Translations under genes and position numbers: made by a program
From: Macrosoma leucophasiata
Taxonomy: Eukaryota > Arthropoda > Insecta > Lepidoptera > Hedylidae
DNA: 64,000 nt
Assembly (NCBI GenBank): GCA_036365455.1
Contig: JAWQUS010000001.1
Span: 25,219,001-25,283,000 of the forward strand
Direction of reading: 5' to 3'
Part shown: positions 21,509 to 32,573 of the stretch, one piece after another
How the letters are laid out: the number at the start of each line of letters is the position of its first letter
How positions within the stretch are numbered: the stretch's first letter is position 1
The notes under the pieces: generated by a model
The model's database searches: none
Told to the model about the DNA's origin: nothing
Seen by the model: the letters and a program-made list of their open reading frames with translations, nothing else

Positions 21509-22481
21509 CCTAATATAAGGAGTCATAAATGTTAGGTATTTTGTCGAACTACGGCCTGACAAAATAGAGGTCGAGTAACTCCACTACAACATGAGTAACG
21601 TTTGATTTATATTTTGAAATCCACCAAATTTGGTATTACTGCTGTAAGTTGCCGAGGGGTAGTGTATCATACAGACCACTGCTGCAGCATCAGCTCAAGG
21701 TCGCCATACCTCAGAGATATCACTCAAGTAGTAAGTTGGTAATTAATGAAATCGACACAAACTACAATTTGTCATATTTTTTTTGCAATAACACATAACG
21801 AGTACACCTTATAAATTGAAGAAACAAACTACAATTGTTTAGATACGTTAGTGTGACTTAAGTTTGATTTAGGTACGTTCACGCATACATTTGGTGCTTT
21901 ATAAAGAATTTAGTGACTAAAATTAATAAGGTAGGTAAATAGTTTATTAACAAGGATAATATCTATGCTCTGAGTATGAAGTGTGATTCATCAAAATATT
22001 TTACAAATGCTTGTTGAGTGTAAATGTTCAGAAATTGTTAAATAGCGTTATTTATCAAAACTGGTATCCTTAATTACGTTATCTTGAGAACAAATAGCAA
22101 CGGAGTAAAGTAAATTACTAAATATACAAGACATTTATGCACCAAAATATTTGTTTAGGTAAGTACTTTAACAAAAATAAATGATTGGAATGTGGGAAAT
22201 GTGATTTTTTTGTTGTGTGTCTGGCCGCAGGCCGCTGCTGTTATGTTGAGGTCCTAATTAATTGATTTTGCTGGTACCTACTGCGTATTCGATTCAGAGA
22301 ATTCAGAGTTTTGGATTTGTGATCCAACCTTGCTCTCCTCTGTGTTTTTTTTATACGATATTTACTTCAATAACTTAATTACCCGTCTCCTTAATGTTAT
22401 AAGCTGCACGAACACTGAATGATAATATATTTTTTATAGAATACCAATTACCAATGAATCAGGCCCAAAACAAACAGTGCC
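21509..22481. other. unassigned AT-rich sequence
   Basis: No gene or recognisable repeat. Confidence 0.35.
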
Positions 22482-22527
22482 GATAGTGGCCTGCTACCTC
22501 ATGTATATGAGGTAGCAGGCCACTATC
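22482..22527. repeat. perfect hairpin, 21-bp arms, 4-base loop
   Basis: The left arm begins GATAGTGGCCTGCTACCTC and the right arm ends AGGTAGCAGGCCACTATC, with no mismatch. The arm resembles the tRNA-like head of SINE-A (GTGGCCTGCTGCC), and the bases after it (CCGAGGCAGTTAA) match the flank of the SINE-A head at 44690. It may be an inverted duplication at a SINE-A end. Confidence 0.85.
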
Positions 22528-22920
22528 TATCAGGTCGGTATCTCCGAGGCAGTTAACACAACGTTCTTTGATTAAATTAATTTAAAAAGAGAGCCACTCT
22601 GTCGTCGCTTACCGCGGGGAGTCCATTGATTACACTTCGATCATCATTTCGACGAATCAAATTACGACCCTACGTTAAGAAACGGGTAATGATAAAAAAT
22701 AAAGGGAAGCATTCAACCTTTTTCAAACATTATACAATAATACTGACTATAAATTAAAATAGGTTCATATGCATGATGATGATGAGCTAGTTGATTCCAT
22801 ATTTACTTACTAACAATGCGGTAAAACATACTATAATGCATGCTTGTTCTTTGTTTCGTCACATATAAATATTTTATTACTTATATTTTAGACTTTTTAG
22901 ACAAACATATCGCTTGAATC

Positions 22921-23095
22921 TGTACCTAATATTATAAATGTATACGTATGTGTGTGTATCTGTATGTTCCGCATTCGCGTTAAAACGGCTGTACCGATTT
23001 TAATGAAGGACAAAGGTTACTTTTTTAAAATCAACCCCGAGACGGTTGAATTTAAGTATAAAACTTTATATGTACGAACGTAATTTTTATCGTGT
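22921..23095 (+). repeat. Helitron-like 5' fragment
   Basis: CTAATATTATAAATGTATAC, then GCGTTAAAACGGCTGTACCG and TTTTAATGAAGG, is the start of the ACTAATATTATAAATG family. The 3' end is absent. Confidence 0.5.
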
Positions 23096-23599
23096 AATCA
23101 ACGGTTTTACAAAAAGTGTATCAGAGATATTAATTTCCTAAGAAGAACATACCTGGTCTACATCAACACAATCATATTTATTTTGCTCCACCAACCATTT
23201 ATTTAAATTCATAATCCGAATACCATATTATTCACACATCTCGGGAATCCCAGCGTATGTTTTTTTTAACTTGGCCTGGCCTCTCTACTGTGCCCTGGCC
23301 ACTGCTCATAACACATTTATTTTGCTATTTGATGTTGATTTTGATGCGTGATAATGAATTCCTTTGAGAATGGAGATAGTGAGGTGACACGACATTTATT
23401 TCGTACACTCAATACTTTTAAATGTAATATCGACGTAATCTTACGATAACGATTATATTTGAGATATTTATGACTAGATTAATTATGTCAATTTCTAATA
23501 AAAATTTCTATGGAACATTTATCGCGGCACATTCACAATTTGAATAGTAACTACATATATTAGTAATTTCAAGGCATCAGGTACCTTTTTTTTTATTTT

Positions 23600-23885
23600 T
23601 TTTATGTAATGGAAGTGGTAAATAAGCATGCAGTTCACATTGATGTTAAGTGATGACTGCAGCCTATAGACACCCACACAAAGACCAAGGTCAAAATGCA
23701 GATGCGTTACCACTCCTGAGGCCTAAGGTCTTATGCCTCTGTGCCGGAAATTACAGGGCCGTACATTACCACCTGACCGGAACACGATAGTGTTGAACAC
23801 TACCATTTAGCGGCAAGTATATTAGGTAATGCGGTGGTGCCTACGCCCGCGAGCTCCGTCACTGGAGCTCTAACACCAGTAAAAA
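23600..23885 (-). repeat. SINE-B copy, full length
   Basis: Preceded by a T-rich run (the poly(A) of the minus strand). In order: AAGCATGCAGTTCACATTGA, CTGCAGCCTATAGACACCC, AAAATGCAGATGCGTTACC, CGGAACACGATAGTG, ACCATTTAGCGGCAAG and CTCTAACACCAG. One of the best copies for defining the family. Confidence 0.85.
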
Positions 23886-24305
23886 CCTTCCCAACCTAAC
23901 CTAACTATAGAGTTAGGTGATAGTTTTTATTTTATTAATTTATGTTAAACTGCTTTTGGTGCCTCTAGGACAAAGATAATTACAATATCATCTCATCTAT
24001 TACACAGGTCCAGTGTTCTGTCGCTGGACCAATATATCTGTATGAACATGTAATGTCAACACAAACCTCTAAAAGTATAAGTTTGTTTTTATATGTATTG
24101 TTAAAAGTATTGTATGAGGAAAATTTTGTAAACTCGAATTTCTTAATAAATATATCTTTATCTTTTATCTTCAATTATGAACTAACATCTAGAAAAAAAA
24201 ATAACCTTTTCTTTCTATGAACACACATCTGAGTGTTCGACCTCTGGCTCGAGACGGTAGACCACCATCTTGGAAAATAGCGCCGTTACAACTGTCATAT
24301 AAGCA
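23886..24305. other. unassigned AT-rich sequence
   Basis: No gene or recognisable repeat. Confidence 0.35.
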
Positions 24306-24442
24306 AACCCACTTAGACCTCAGGGATGGTAACGCATTTATATTTTTACCTCCATTGTTTGCGTTGATATCTACAGGTTACAGTATTCACTTAACAACCA
24401 TGTGAACTGCACGCTGGTTAGCCACCTTAATAACTTAATAAA
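24306..24442 (+). repeat. SINE-B copy, 3' half
   Basis: TAGACCTCAGGGATGGTAAC, ATATCTACAGGTTACAGT, CATGTGAACTGCACGCTGG and TTAGCCACCTTAA. 5' part missing. Confidence 0.65.
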
Positions 24443-25307
24443 TGCCTATTCTTTACATCTGATATTAATCAATTTTTGTACTTTTAAGAACATCATATCA
24501 TCGGTACCACCAAACGGTACGATTATCGTATCGTTTCACCAAACGACATATCAGTGCATCACTAGTTTTGTTGTACTCTAATAAAATGTAACCTAGAATA
24601 AAGAAACAAATTACATTTTGTAACCCACACAAATTAGCCTACGGCTAATGGCTCACAGTTATTTGTATGTTAACGGGAGTGATTTCGAAAATTAAATAGA
24701 TCTCGTGAGTCGTCGAGATATCGCGAGACATAAATAATGTCAGTAGTTTATCGGATACTCATCGCTTTTGTAACAGCCACAGCCTTAAACTCAATTAAGT
24801 CATATAAACGTCACAGATTATTTAATGACTCTGATTATATGCATGTCTAAAATCAAAGGACCGTACATATAGGTAGGTCGTTAGATAATCTATGTAAGTA
24901 ATTTATTAATTTCCAGTAGGCAGTATCATAATAAAATATTGTATGAAATATAGCTATTGTTCAAGAGATCATGGCAAGATAACTGTGTATAAAAAATAGT
25001 AACAAGTACCTAACAGATATATTTCTTTCAGAAACTCAAAACCTTTTTTAAATGTTTATAACCGTGAGTTCGCATTGATCAAAAATTCACATAAATACAT
25101 GTTAAAATCACTGTATCGCGTATCGCGTTTGCACTGTCATGAAACATGTAAAAGCAAAACACATATCGCGGAAACAAATCAAATGACTTGAATTGCAACA
25201 AGTTTTATCAATAAGAAGTCTTGGAACATGTTGTTTGATTAGGTTGTCAGATTTACACTCAGGGTATTGAATCTTGTACACTACATGTTTCGTCTACGTA
25301 ACTTCAC
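24443..25307. other. unassigned AT-rich sequence
   Basis: No gene or recognisable repeat. Confidence 0.35.
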
Positions 25308-25395
25308 GCCTGTGATCCCCGAAGGGGTAGGCAGAGGTAAATGCATGCATTCAAGCATACATGCAAACACCCACGACTCGCCGGTTACGTTTTGT
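25308..25395 (-). repeat. SINE-A copy, 3' third only
   Basis: CACGCCTGTGATCCCCGAAG, GGCAGAGGTAAATGCATGC and CACCCACGACTCGCCGG match SINE-A. The tRNA-like head is missing. Confidence 0.75.
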
Positions 25396-26131
25396 TACAT
25401 GTTTTGTGTTTGCCAGATAGTTCGAAAAACTTGAAAAACTCTAATTTAGACAGATTTCTGTGACTTGTGTAGCTCTTGTATAGCGACAATGACAAATGTC
25501 AACCTGTACAAGTCATAGACAAACATGAATAAAAGACATGTTTTAAGTCAATGCAAACACAGATAACAACATATCTTGAGATATGTCACTAAAATCATTG
25601 GTTTGTCAGCAGTGCGGACACTAACACCAACAAGACAAATCGCAATACATATTTTATGCGACGAGTTGTGAAACATAATCATGTTTAATGTTTTTATTGC
25701 AAACTAGGGGTAATAAAAACATGTCTGTACGTAACAAGCTCTTGTGTATCATGGTTCAATTTTTTTGTGTTTTTTTTTATGTATTAAATGCTTTGATTCA
25801 GTAAGTTATATAAGGCCCATGTTAATAGAAAGATCTTAGTCCAAGAACACGGCATTAAGATCAGAAAAAACGTGGTCTTCGGATCGTCTTAAGGACTGAG
25901 ATCTTGCAATTAATACGGACCTAAATGCTAAAGCGTTTTGAGTTTTGAGGTACCATCAACGCGAAAGCAACATTAGCCTCTATTAAGGTAACAGCACTTA
26001 ATATCTGCTTAGTAATAAATATTTCAACTTCTGAATTATCTCCGCTATTTTAAAATATCGATTTCATTCCGGTTCCAATACGCGTGATCGGATAAAACAG
26101 CGAAACGAGCGATTAAATAAATATTTGGAGG
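25396..26131. other. unassigned AT-rich sequence
   Basis: No gene or recognisable repeat. Confidence 0.35.
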
Positions 26132-26255
26132 AAAGTGTGGAGCAATAATCGTGAATCAGGTGGATGAGCATTAGCATATTGAAATGAGCGGCGAGCGGCG
26201 CGACATCGGCATGGGAACTGCTGCAGCGAGCATTCCGGACCTGTCGCACCCTTGC
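26132..26255 (+). repeat. GC-rich segment duplicated at 27974-28095
   Basis: Shares ATGAGCGGCGAGCGGCGCGA, GCAGCGAGCATTC and GGACCTG with 27974-28095, about 80% identical by eye. Both have ATTAGC just before the shared core. Not part of the repeat families listed here. Confidence 0.65.
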
Positions 26256-26284
26256 AGGGTTGTCACTCATACTGACCTCAACCA

Positions 26285-26512
26285 GAGAATAAAAATAATA
26301 CTACATATAGAATGAACACTTCGACGTCCCGCCTGATTTTCCCTCTTGCAGCGCACCTCCCTTACCTAGTACCATGCCAACAGCCTCGTGCACTGAGGTT
26401 GTGTGTATGCGTGTAAAAACTCGTCCTGATTGATGTCTGTGTAGTAGGTAACCAGAATAAGCGTTTGTATGGAATTTTAGCCGAGTGTCCGCGGTGTGCT
26501 TTTACCCAATTT
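26285..26512 (+). repeat. unclassified repeat, partner of 55822-56050
   Basis: Shared blocks in order: AATAATACTAC, ACACTTCGACGTCCCGCC, TGATTGATGTCTGTGTA, AAGCGTTTGTATGGAATTTT and GTGTCCGCGGTGT. Confidence 0.65.
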
Positions 26513-26639
26513 TAATCCGACTGTGTCCTTTGTATGTGTCCTTTTTCTAGGTTCCTACAGATACCTGAACTGGTCGTAGAGCTCCAGTGACGGAGCTCGC
26601 GGGCACCACCGCATTACCTAACATACTTGCCGCTAAATA

Positions 26640-27202
26640 AGTCGTTATCGCGCTGTGGTGCCTGAGGTGGGGATGACGCACCACTCCCGGTGACTCCCGG
26701 CTCCCGGCGATCGACGCGCCACCGCACAATTGCGTTATAATTCTTTGATTGCATATTATTATTATGATATTTAATAAGATGTTTTTTATCTACTTATATT
26801 TTATTTACTTTGGTATTAATCTATTTATTGTTGTTTGTACCTACTAGTATGTATTACATTTATCGTTTAATTAAGTATGTTATTTTAATGGCTTATTATC
26901 TGTTTTATATCCGTATGTATGTACCTTGTATAAGTATTAGTACAATTATCCTTTATTATAAATTTGACATCCGTGGTTCACTCACTAAGGGTCCTGTTGA
27001 AAACCAGCGTCAGGTACCTTTTATATGAAGGTACCTGACATTTGCTGAACAGGACACCTTTTTGGCAGCCGTGAGACACATATTACGTGTATAGGTATGT
27101 ATTAATTTTTAGAAAATGTGTTGTCTTTTCTCTGTTACCTGTTACGTTTTATGTCTGTTTTATGTGTCTCGTTGTGTGTCAAATAAATGTTTCTTATCTT
27201 AT
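26640..27202 (+). mobile_element. retroposon-like insertion inside SINE-B
   Basis: Flanked by the 7-bp duplication CTAAATA (26633-26639 and 27203-27209). GC-rich at its start, AT-rich later. It ends with an AATAAA-containing, TCTTATCTTAT-type tail, which suggests a LINE-mobilised sequence in plus orientation. No protein is recognisable. It contains the long hairpin at 26991-27055. Confidence 0.65.
26991..27055. repeat. long hairpin, ~28-30 bp arms
   Basis: The left arm starts GTCCTGTTGAAAACCAGCG and ends CAGGTACCTT. The right arm starts AAGGTACCTGACATTTGCTG and ends AACAGGAC. There are about five differences in total and a 7-base loop. It lies near the 3' end of the inserted element. Confidence 0.8.
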
Positions 27203-27434
27203 CTAAATAGTAGTGTTCAGCACTATCGTGTTCCGGTCAGGTGGTAATGTACGGCCCTGTAATTTCCGGCACAGAGGCATAATACCTTAGGCCTCAGTAG
27301 TGGTAACGCATCTACATCTTGACCTTGGTCTTCGTGTGGGTGTCTTTAGGCTGCAGTCATCACTTAACATCAATGTGAACTGCATGCTTGTTTGCCACTT
27401 CCATTACATAAAAATGGGCGGGCGAGTGGTGCCG

Positions 27435-27457
27435 TGTCAGTGGTGGTGGTGGTGGTA
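27435..27457 (+). repeat. (GGT)n microsatellite
   Basis: Five to six TGG/GGT units. Confidence 0.8.
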
Positions 27458-27632
27458 GAGTGTCTGTCATAGAAACTGTTTCAGTGTTTTATTGTCTCCG
27501 TCTCCATCTTAGGATTCCTGAAAATGAAATCTTGAAAGTATTGGGGATTTTCTTTAGTGAGGATGGATCATTGTTATGTCATAAAAAATGTTACAGTAGT
27601 AAGAAAAAAAAAAGTTAATCTATGGGAAAGGA

Positions 27633-27665
27633 CTTTGACATTATTGTGAAATAATAATGTCAAAG
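27633..27665. repeat. short hairpin CTTTGACATTATT
   Basis: CTTTGACATTATT and AATAATGTCAAAG are complementary across a short AT-rich loop. Confidence 0.7.
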
Positions 27666-27704
27666 TTGTGAAATGTATGTACAGTATTGTACAGCATCTA
27701 ACAA

Positions 27705-27942
27705 GCAATATTGCACGTTGACGTTAGGAAGGAGGCTTCGGCTGATTTCGGGTATGTAGAACGTTATCTCTTTCGCACCTTAATCAATCTGACGTTTGTC
27801 GACCATTTTGATCAAGATTTGACCAATACCGGATTATCAGTGCGTACGTAGGCAATGTGCAGCAGAGATAACGCTCTCTACGAAGTCGAAACTAGTCGGT
27901 TGTCTCTTTCGTGGGCACGATGTGCAATATTTTATTGTTGAG
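27705..27942. mobile_element. foldback MITE, ~69-bp imperfect arms
   Basis: GCAATATTGCAC at the left pairs with GTGCAATATT at the right. Further in, GTAGAACGTTATCTCT pairs with AGAGATAACGCTCTCTAC. Arms are diverged, and the total of 238 bp is non-coding. Confidence 0.6.
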
Positions 27943-27973
27943 TTGTTTAAAATTTATAAGAGAACAATTACAA

Positions 27974-28095
27974 AGTGTGGAGTAGTAATCCCAAATCAGA
28001 TGAGATGCACGCCATTAGCGATTAAATGAGCGGCGAGCGGCGCGACTCTGGCATGGTAACTGTTGCAGCGAGCATTCTGGACCTGCCCCGCCAAT
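27974..28095 (+). repeat. GC-rich segment duplicated from 26132-26255
   Basis: See 26132-26255. The AAGTGTGGAG start and GGACCTG end are also shared. Confidence 0.65.
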
Positions 28096-28345
28096 ATTGC
28101 CTGGCACACATTATGACTTCAGTCCATTATTTAAAGTAACTACCTTTGTTTTATTTCACTGTATGTGTCTTCTTTTTAGGGTTCCTTTGTCTAAAAATAA
28201 AGTAAAATAAAATCTTGAAAAAAAAGAATAATTCGACGTATCGTGGCGAAAATTTTACCATATAGGCAAAACAACTTATGCGGGTGGTAAGACATCTGTA
28301 TGTTGACCTCTTTTTTTTAGTTTGGATGTCTATAGGCTGCACTCA

Positions 28346-28618
28346 TCATCCCTGTGAATTGTGCACTTCTTTATCATCTTCATCGAACAAATAAAACGTA
28401 TAGTTTTCTTGCGCCAACCCTGGCGTCGTCTGTCGAACAGCAAGACGAGAGCGCCGCTGCGGGCGTTCCCTTATAAAACCGCCATCAATTTCGCTACTCC
28501 GCGTAACTCTAGAACTGTCTATGATGTTATTATTACGCTTACTTACATTACCATTTCTTCGATTAATGAATTGGAATGTATCAAATTCATACTTTGTATT
28601 TACTTCCTGGAAATTCAC
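28346..28618 (-). CDS. unrecognised 90-codon open frame
   Basis: I do not recognise this protein. It is charged and polar (FINRRNGNVSKRNNNIID, RERPQRRSRLAVRQTTPG, YLFDEDDKEVH), with no membrane segment or known motif. A similar-sized frame is open on the opposite strand, so chance openness is possible. It is not inside an identified repeat. It could be a remnant of a retroelement gag-like region, an exon, or noise. Confidence 0.15.
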   Translation of the reverse strand: MNFQEVNTKYEFDTFQFINRRNGNVSKRNNNIIDSSRVTRSSEIDGGFIRERPQRRSRLAVRQTTPGLAQENYTFYLFDEDDKEVHNSQG

Positions 28619-29139
28619 AGCTAGTTAGTTGATTTTGTTTCTAGGTATTTTTTTAGTTTGATTGATTTTCATGATTTGATAACATTATATTAATAACTTT
28701 TCTTCTGGCAGAGTGTAACGACTTCACTCTCAGAGATGAGCTCTGTTGATTTGTCTGTTAATTAACGGTGATGATGAGTTAATACTTTGGCCCAAGAGAT
28801 TTTTTCACGAGGTGGTTATTCCTTGGTATTCAACTGGCTCTCTTTGGGCAGAGGCTGGATATGAGGGGATTGACATCTCTAAATTGACTCTTGGCAAAAT
28901 TAAGTTCTGCATGTTATGTAGAAGCCCGAAAGCCGAAGCTCCTCCACTAAAGATCTTATAATGATACCAGTAATGACCATCCATTCCATCCATCCTATTA
29001 GATGATTAATCTATCTGCTAAGGTCTACGCACACCGATTTGAATAATACAGCCTTATTGTTAATATCGAAAGTCTTTTACTTATGACGTAGTTTGATAAC
29101 CTAAGCCACGTCTCGACCGCTTAGTTCTAGTTACCGCTA
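28619..29139. other. unassigned sequence
   Basis: A 71-codon plus frame (28746-28961, ending SPKAEAPPLKIL) has no recognisable domain. Nothing else seen. Confidence 0.3.
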
Positions 29140-29262
29140 TCATCCAAAAGACACCCCCACTGCTGGACAAAATTATCCCCTAAGGATGTCCACAGCAAGG
29201 GGTTTGGGCTATCTTCATCCAGCAATTGCTCCCGATCTTTCGAAAGAACGGCTTATATGGAG
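29140..29262 (-). repeat. RTE 3' end fragment, degenerate
   Basis: TCATCCAAAAGACACCCCCA, CTGCTGGACAAAATTATCCC and CCAGCAATTGCTCCCGATC correspond to the RTE tail and adjacent coding end in minus orientation. Confidence 0.6.
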
Positions 29263-29601
29263 AGTTGTACCCACCAATCTATTGACATCTCTAGTTTTGT
29301 AATGTAATAAGTCTCAGTTTCCACTAACCACTTTGTCCACTGTTCGCATGTTTTTTATGACAAGAAAAAATGACTTACTCTATTGTAGACGTCGAAGGAC
29401 TACTATAATCGCTCAACCGACCGGATTGTCACTTGTCGCCGAAACTAGAAATTCGGCCACAACGTCATGTCGCTTCCGCCCACGCATGGAGATCTCATTG
29501 TGCAGTTTAATCTCAAAAGCAAAAAAAATAACACGACAAAAACTTATATACATTAGTCATTGATCATAATTCTATGTAAAATTAAATACCTTGTGATTTT
29601 T

Positions 29602-29740
29602 TCTTTTTTTGTGGATGTGGCAATCAAGCATGCAGTTCACATTGGTGTTAAGTGATGACTGCAACCTATAGACACTTACACAAAGACCAAGGTCAAAATG
29701 CAGATGCGATACCACTCCTGAGAGTGGTCACAAAGGCATA
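29602..29740 (-). repeat. SINE-B copy, 3' half
   Basis: AAGCATGCAGTTCACATTGG, CTATAGACACTTACAC and AAATGCAGATGCGATACC. Truncated inside the middle block. Confidence 0.75.
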
Positions 29741-29822
29741 AAGCAAAAAAAAACAGTGTGCCACTTTCATTACATTAAAAAAAACCAGCGAAGATCGCTG
29801 TGATGGCTCCTGAGTTAAAACT

Positions 29823-29880
29823 ATCATCATCATCACTTCAGGACGAAACGTCCACTGCTGGACGAAAGCCTACCCCAAAA
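29823..29880 (-). repeat. RTE 3' tail stub
   Basis: ATCATCATCATCACTTCAGG, then CGTCCACTGCTGGACGAAAG: the repeat tail plus the conserved RTE ending only. Confidence 0.8.
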
Positions 29881-29908
29881 TGTCAACAATAGTACTGTGG
29901 GCATTTAC

Positions 29909-30214
29909 CATAGGGCAACTCGGCCTACCTGCCGCAGCGGACCGGAGGGGAGTAGCCATAACGTTTATTACCGATGCAAAACAGTCTGTCATTTTTTGTG
30001 GGAGGAAATACGCACACTCACACTACAAAAATCGTCTATTACTACGAAGCTCACACCTTGACTTTAACAAAACACATAAACAATTTCACGCACACATTTA
30101 AATATCTGGGCGACAGGCATAGTGCCATTTGGTCTAATACTTGAAAGAGGGGAAAGCCTGCATATGGCTGCTCCCCTCCGGTCCGCCACGGCCGGTAGCC
30201 CGTGTTGCTCTATG
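29909..30214. mobile_element. hAT-like MITE, ~50-bp terminal inverted repeats
   Basis: The left end CATAGGGCAACTCGGCC...GGACCGGAGGGGAGTAGCC pairs with the right end, whose complement reads CATAGAGCAACACGGGC...GGACCGGAGGGGAGCAGCC. A second copy is at 42775-43088. Internal shared blocks include TTATTACCGATGCAAAACAG and AAAAATCGTCTATTACTACG. Flanking octamers agree only weakly here. Confidence 0.8.
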
Positions 30215-30679
30215 GTAATTGTATTGTATTCTCAATCCAAGAACTCTCCATCACTGGCGGCCTGTGGAGTCGTAACGACCCGATTTCATAGATTTCGACC
30301 GTTCATATCTGACATAGAGGCAAGAAATCAGAGATCTCATAGAACCCATGCATGAATTTTACCCATTTTTCAACGCAAAGATTAGAGGTCGCGCCTACCT
30401 AGCAGTTAGTGTTACAAGTTATTTCGGAGGGATGATACCGAGGGTGGGCGCCGCGGGGCGCGGCGAATAATTGTCACAATAAACACGCGGTAATGGAGTG
30501 CAGCCGCGCCCGACCGGTTAATTAGTGAAGTGGCCCCGCGCCCTCTCCCCTACTCCTCCCCCTTCCCGGGCTGCCTCCCGGCTCGGCCTTTTGGCAAGTT
30601 TATTCCTGTATAACTTTGTTTAATAAATACTAAGTGCGTGTCGTAGCAGCGCGTAGCATGTTCCGTGTAGTATTTTTAT
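30215..30679. other. unassigned; GC-rich island at 30425-30600
   Basis: 30425-30600 contains GCGCCGCGGGGCGCGGCGAA, GGTTAATTAGTGAAG and a C-rich tail. It is unlike the repeats in the window. Confidence 0.4.
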
Positions 30680-30990
30680 GTCAAAATATTGCTGTCGCCT
30701 ATGAACATTTGCAACATCAGGAGAGTTGCCGAGGCGCCGCCAGCCCTGTAGGACTCTCTTGACGCCGTTTTTGAAGAACCCCGTAGTAGCGTCAAGGAAA
30801 TATCTCAGAGGGAAGTTAATTCCACAATTTACACGTTCTGGGCAGAAACGAGCTTAAAAACCGCACCGTTGGTATTGGTTTGGTATTGCCACGTGTCCAG
30901 TCGGTGAGGGTAGAAGTTGTTTCTTCGAGAGAATGCGTAGTGCAGCGTAGGAAATAAGACGGTGGCACCATGTCGAACAGTTCAGCAGAG
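30680..30990 (-). pseudogene. LINE C-terminal and 3' fragment (62480 family)
   Basis: In complement it follows the end of the LINE at 62480-63725: codons for GTGCCACCGTC-type text, CACGTTCTGGGCAGAAACG (the CPERVNC region), CGTCAAGAGAGTCC-like text and the ATAGGCGACAGCAA end. Indels break the frame and no poly(A) remains. Confidence 0.7.
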
Positions 30991-31254
30991 CATTTAACAT
31001 TGTAGAGTCAGTAAAAAAATATATAATAGACTTCTCATAACTTTTTCTGAAAACCTTTGTTAATAAAATACTTCTTGTATTTTTATTACAAAAAAATATA
31101 TATTTTCTGAGATAACGAGGGATGGTCTATTTTCGTCTTTTTCCTTAGTTAATTTAAAACTAAACAGGTATTTTGAGTTTTTTCTTATTGTGAAACAAGT
31201 ATATTCATGTCTATATTTTTTTATTTTTTTAATAATTGTCCTCTTAAAGTGGTT

Positions 31255-31438
31255 CCATATGATTCTGTTTGGATCAGTGATATGTGAACGAAACCAAATG
31301 TTCCTGGTCGTTTCAAAACAAATTGGTCCTGAAAGACAATCAGACGGACAGACAGACAGACAGACGGACAGACGGACAGCAAACCAAAAAAAACCGGTTC
31401 CGTTCTTATATTATATGTACGGAACCCTAGAAACGTAA
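31255..31438 (+). repeat. unclassified repeat with (ACAG/ACGG)n block
   Basis: CAGACGGACAGACAGACAGA, then CCGGTTCCGTTCTTATATT and GTACGGAACCCTAGAAACG. Same family as 10105-10410. Confidence 0.55.
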
Positions 31439-31643
31439 CGTACCTAACTTTAGGTATTCCCAGAAGAGTTGACAATGACATGACAACACACGTCATCTAC
31501 TAGCCAGTTTAATTTTTAACCGACTACAAGATCAAAAAAAGGAATATTAATTCGACATAACAATATGATATTGTTGGAATTGGCTAATATTTGATAATCC
31601 CTACTATCCCTACTAATATTATAAATGTGAAAGTAACTCTGTA

Positions 31644-31677
<34 letters not shown>

Positions 31678-31733
31678 GTCTGTCCGTCCGTCCGTCCGTC
31701 CGTCCCTCCGTCCGTCTGTCTGTCTGTCTGTCT
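31644..31733 (+). repeat. (CTGT)n/(CCGT)n microsatellite
   Basis: About 22 tetranucleotide units, CTGT-type flanking a CCGT-type core. It leaves long open frames on both strands that are artefacts. Confidence 0.9.
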
Positions 31734-31829
31734 CACAACGAGAGAACAGATTTTGATGAAATTTGGTACAGAGATAGAGTTGACTTTGAGAACGAACATA
31801 GGCTACTTTTTGTCTCCTTATATTGTCCT

Positions 31830-32530
31830 CATCCCCCTTAAATAGGGGGTGGAAATTTGTATAGAGCATTCCACAATTTTCAAGATAGAAAGTTAAAACT
31901 CGGTATGTGAACTCTTTGAGTTAAACAAACAATACGTACATCATTTTTTTGTTTAGAAATCTGCCTTCATCCCTTTAACACGGGGGGTGAAATTTGAAGA
32001 TATTGGGCTTAAGGCAGTGTTCAAGCTGGAAAGCCAAAAATAGGTATGCGAACTCTTTATTACTAAAAAAAACAACATTTGCTTATTATTGAATATTTGT
32101 TTTTAGAAATCTGCTACACCCCCTAAAATAGGGGATGGAAATTTGTATGGAGCATTCCACAATTTTCAAGATAGAAAGTTAAAACTCGGTATGTGAACTC
32201 TTTGAGTTTAACAAACAATACGCACATCATTTTTTTTTAAATCTGCGCCATCCCCTATCATAGGGGGTGGCAATTTGTAGGGAGCATTCCACAATTTTCA
32301 AGGTAGAAAGTTGAAACATGGTATGCGGACTCTTTTAGCCTAAGAAATAATTTCGTACATAATTTTTTTTTGGACATCTCCCCCTTCCCCTAACAGAGGG
32401 GGTAATATTTTGTATCGGACTTTAGCCAACAATTGGTATCCGGACTCTTTGTTACTAAAGAAAACAACGTTGAAGTTCTTAAAATATACACTTTTTGTTT
32501 AGAAATCTGCTCTTACCCCTTTAAGAGAGT
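31830..32530 (+). repeat. repeated internal modules of ~115-130 bp
   Basis: Five to six modules, each with a CCCC...GGGG core (for example CCCCTTAAATAGGGGGTGG) followed by GGAAATTTGTATRGAGCATT-like text, CACAATTTTCAAGATAGAAA and GAACTCTTT. Divergence between modules is high except for two close ones (31848 and 32139). Confidence 0.75.
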
Positions 32531-32573
32531 TCATAGTTCATAAAGAGTGCGGGTATTTTGTCAGTTCCTAATG

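Larger units (their letters stand above)
26570..27418 (+). repeat. SINE-B copy split by a 563-bp insertion
   Basis: The 5' part 26570-26640 (GAGCTCCAGTGACGGAGCTC through CTTGCCGCTAAATA) and the 3' part from 27210 (TAGTGTTCAGCACTATCGTG to CTTCCATTACATAAAA) join exactly where intact copies read GCTAAATGGTAGTG. Confidence 0.85.

Noticed and set aside
31584..31845. Open frames of 65-84 codons on both strands
   Set aside because: Produced by the CTGT/CCGT microsatellite, where the repeating tetramer lacks stops in several frames.
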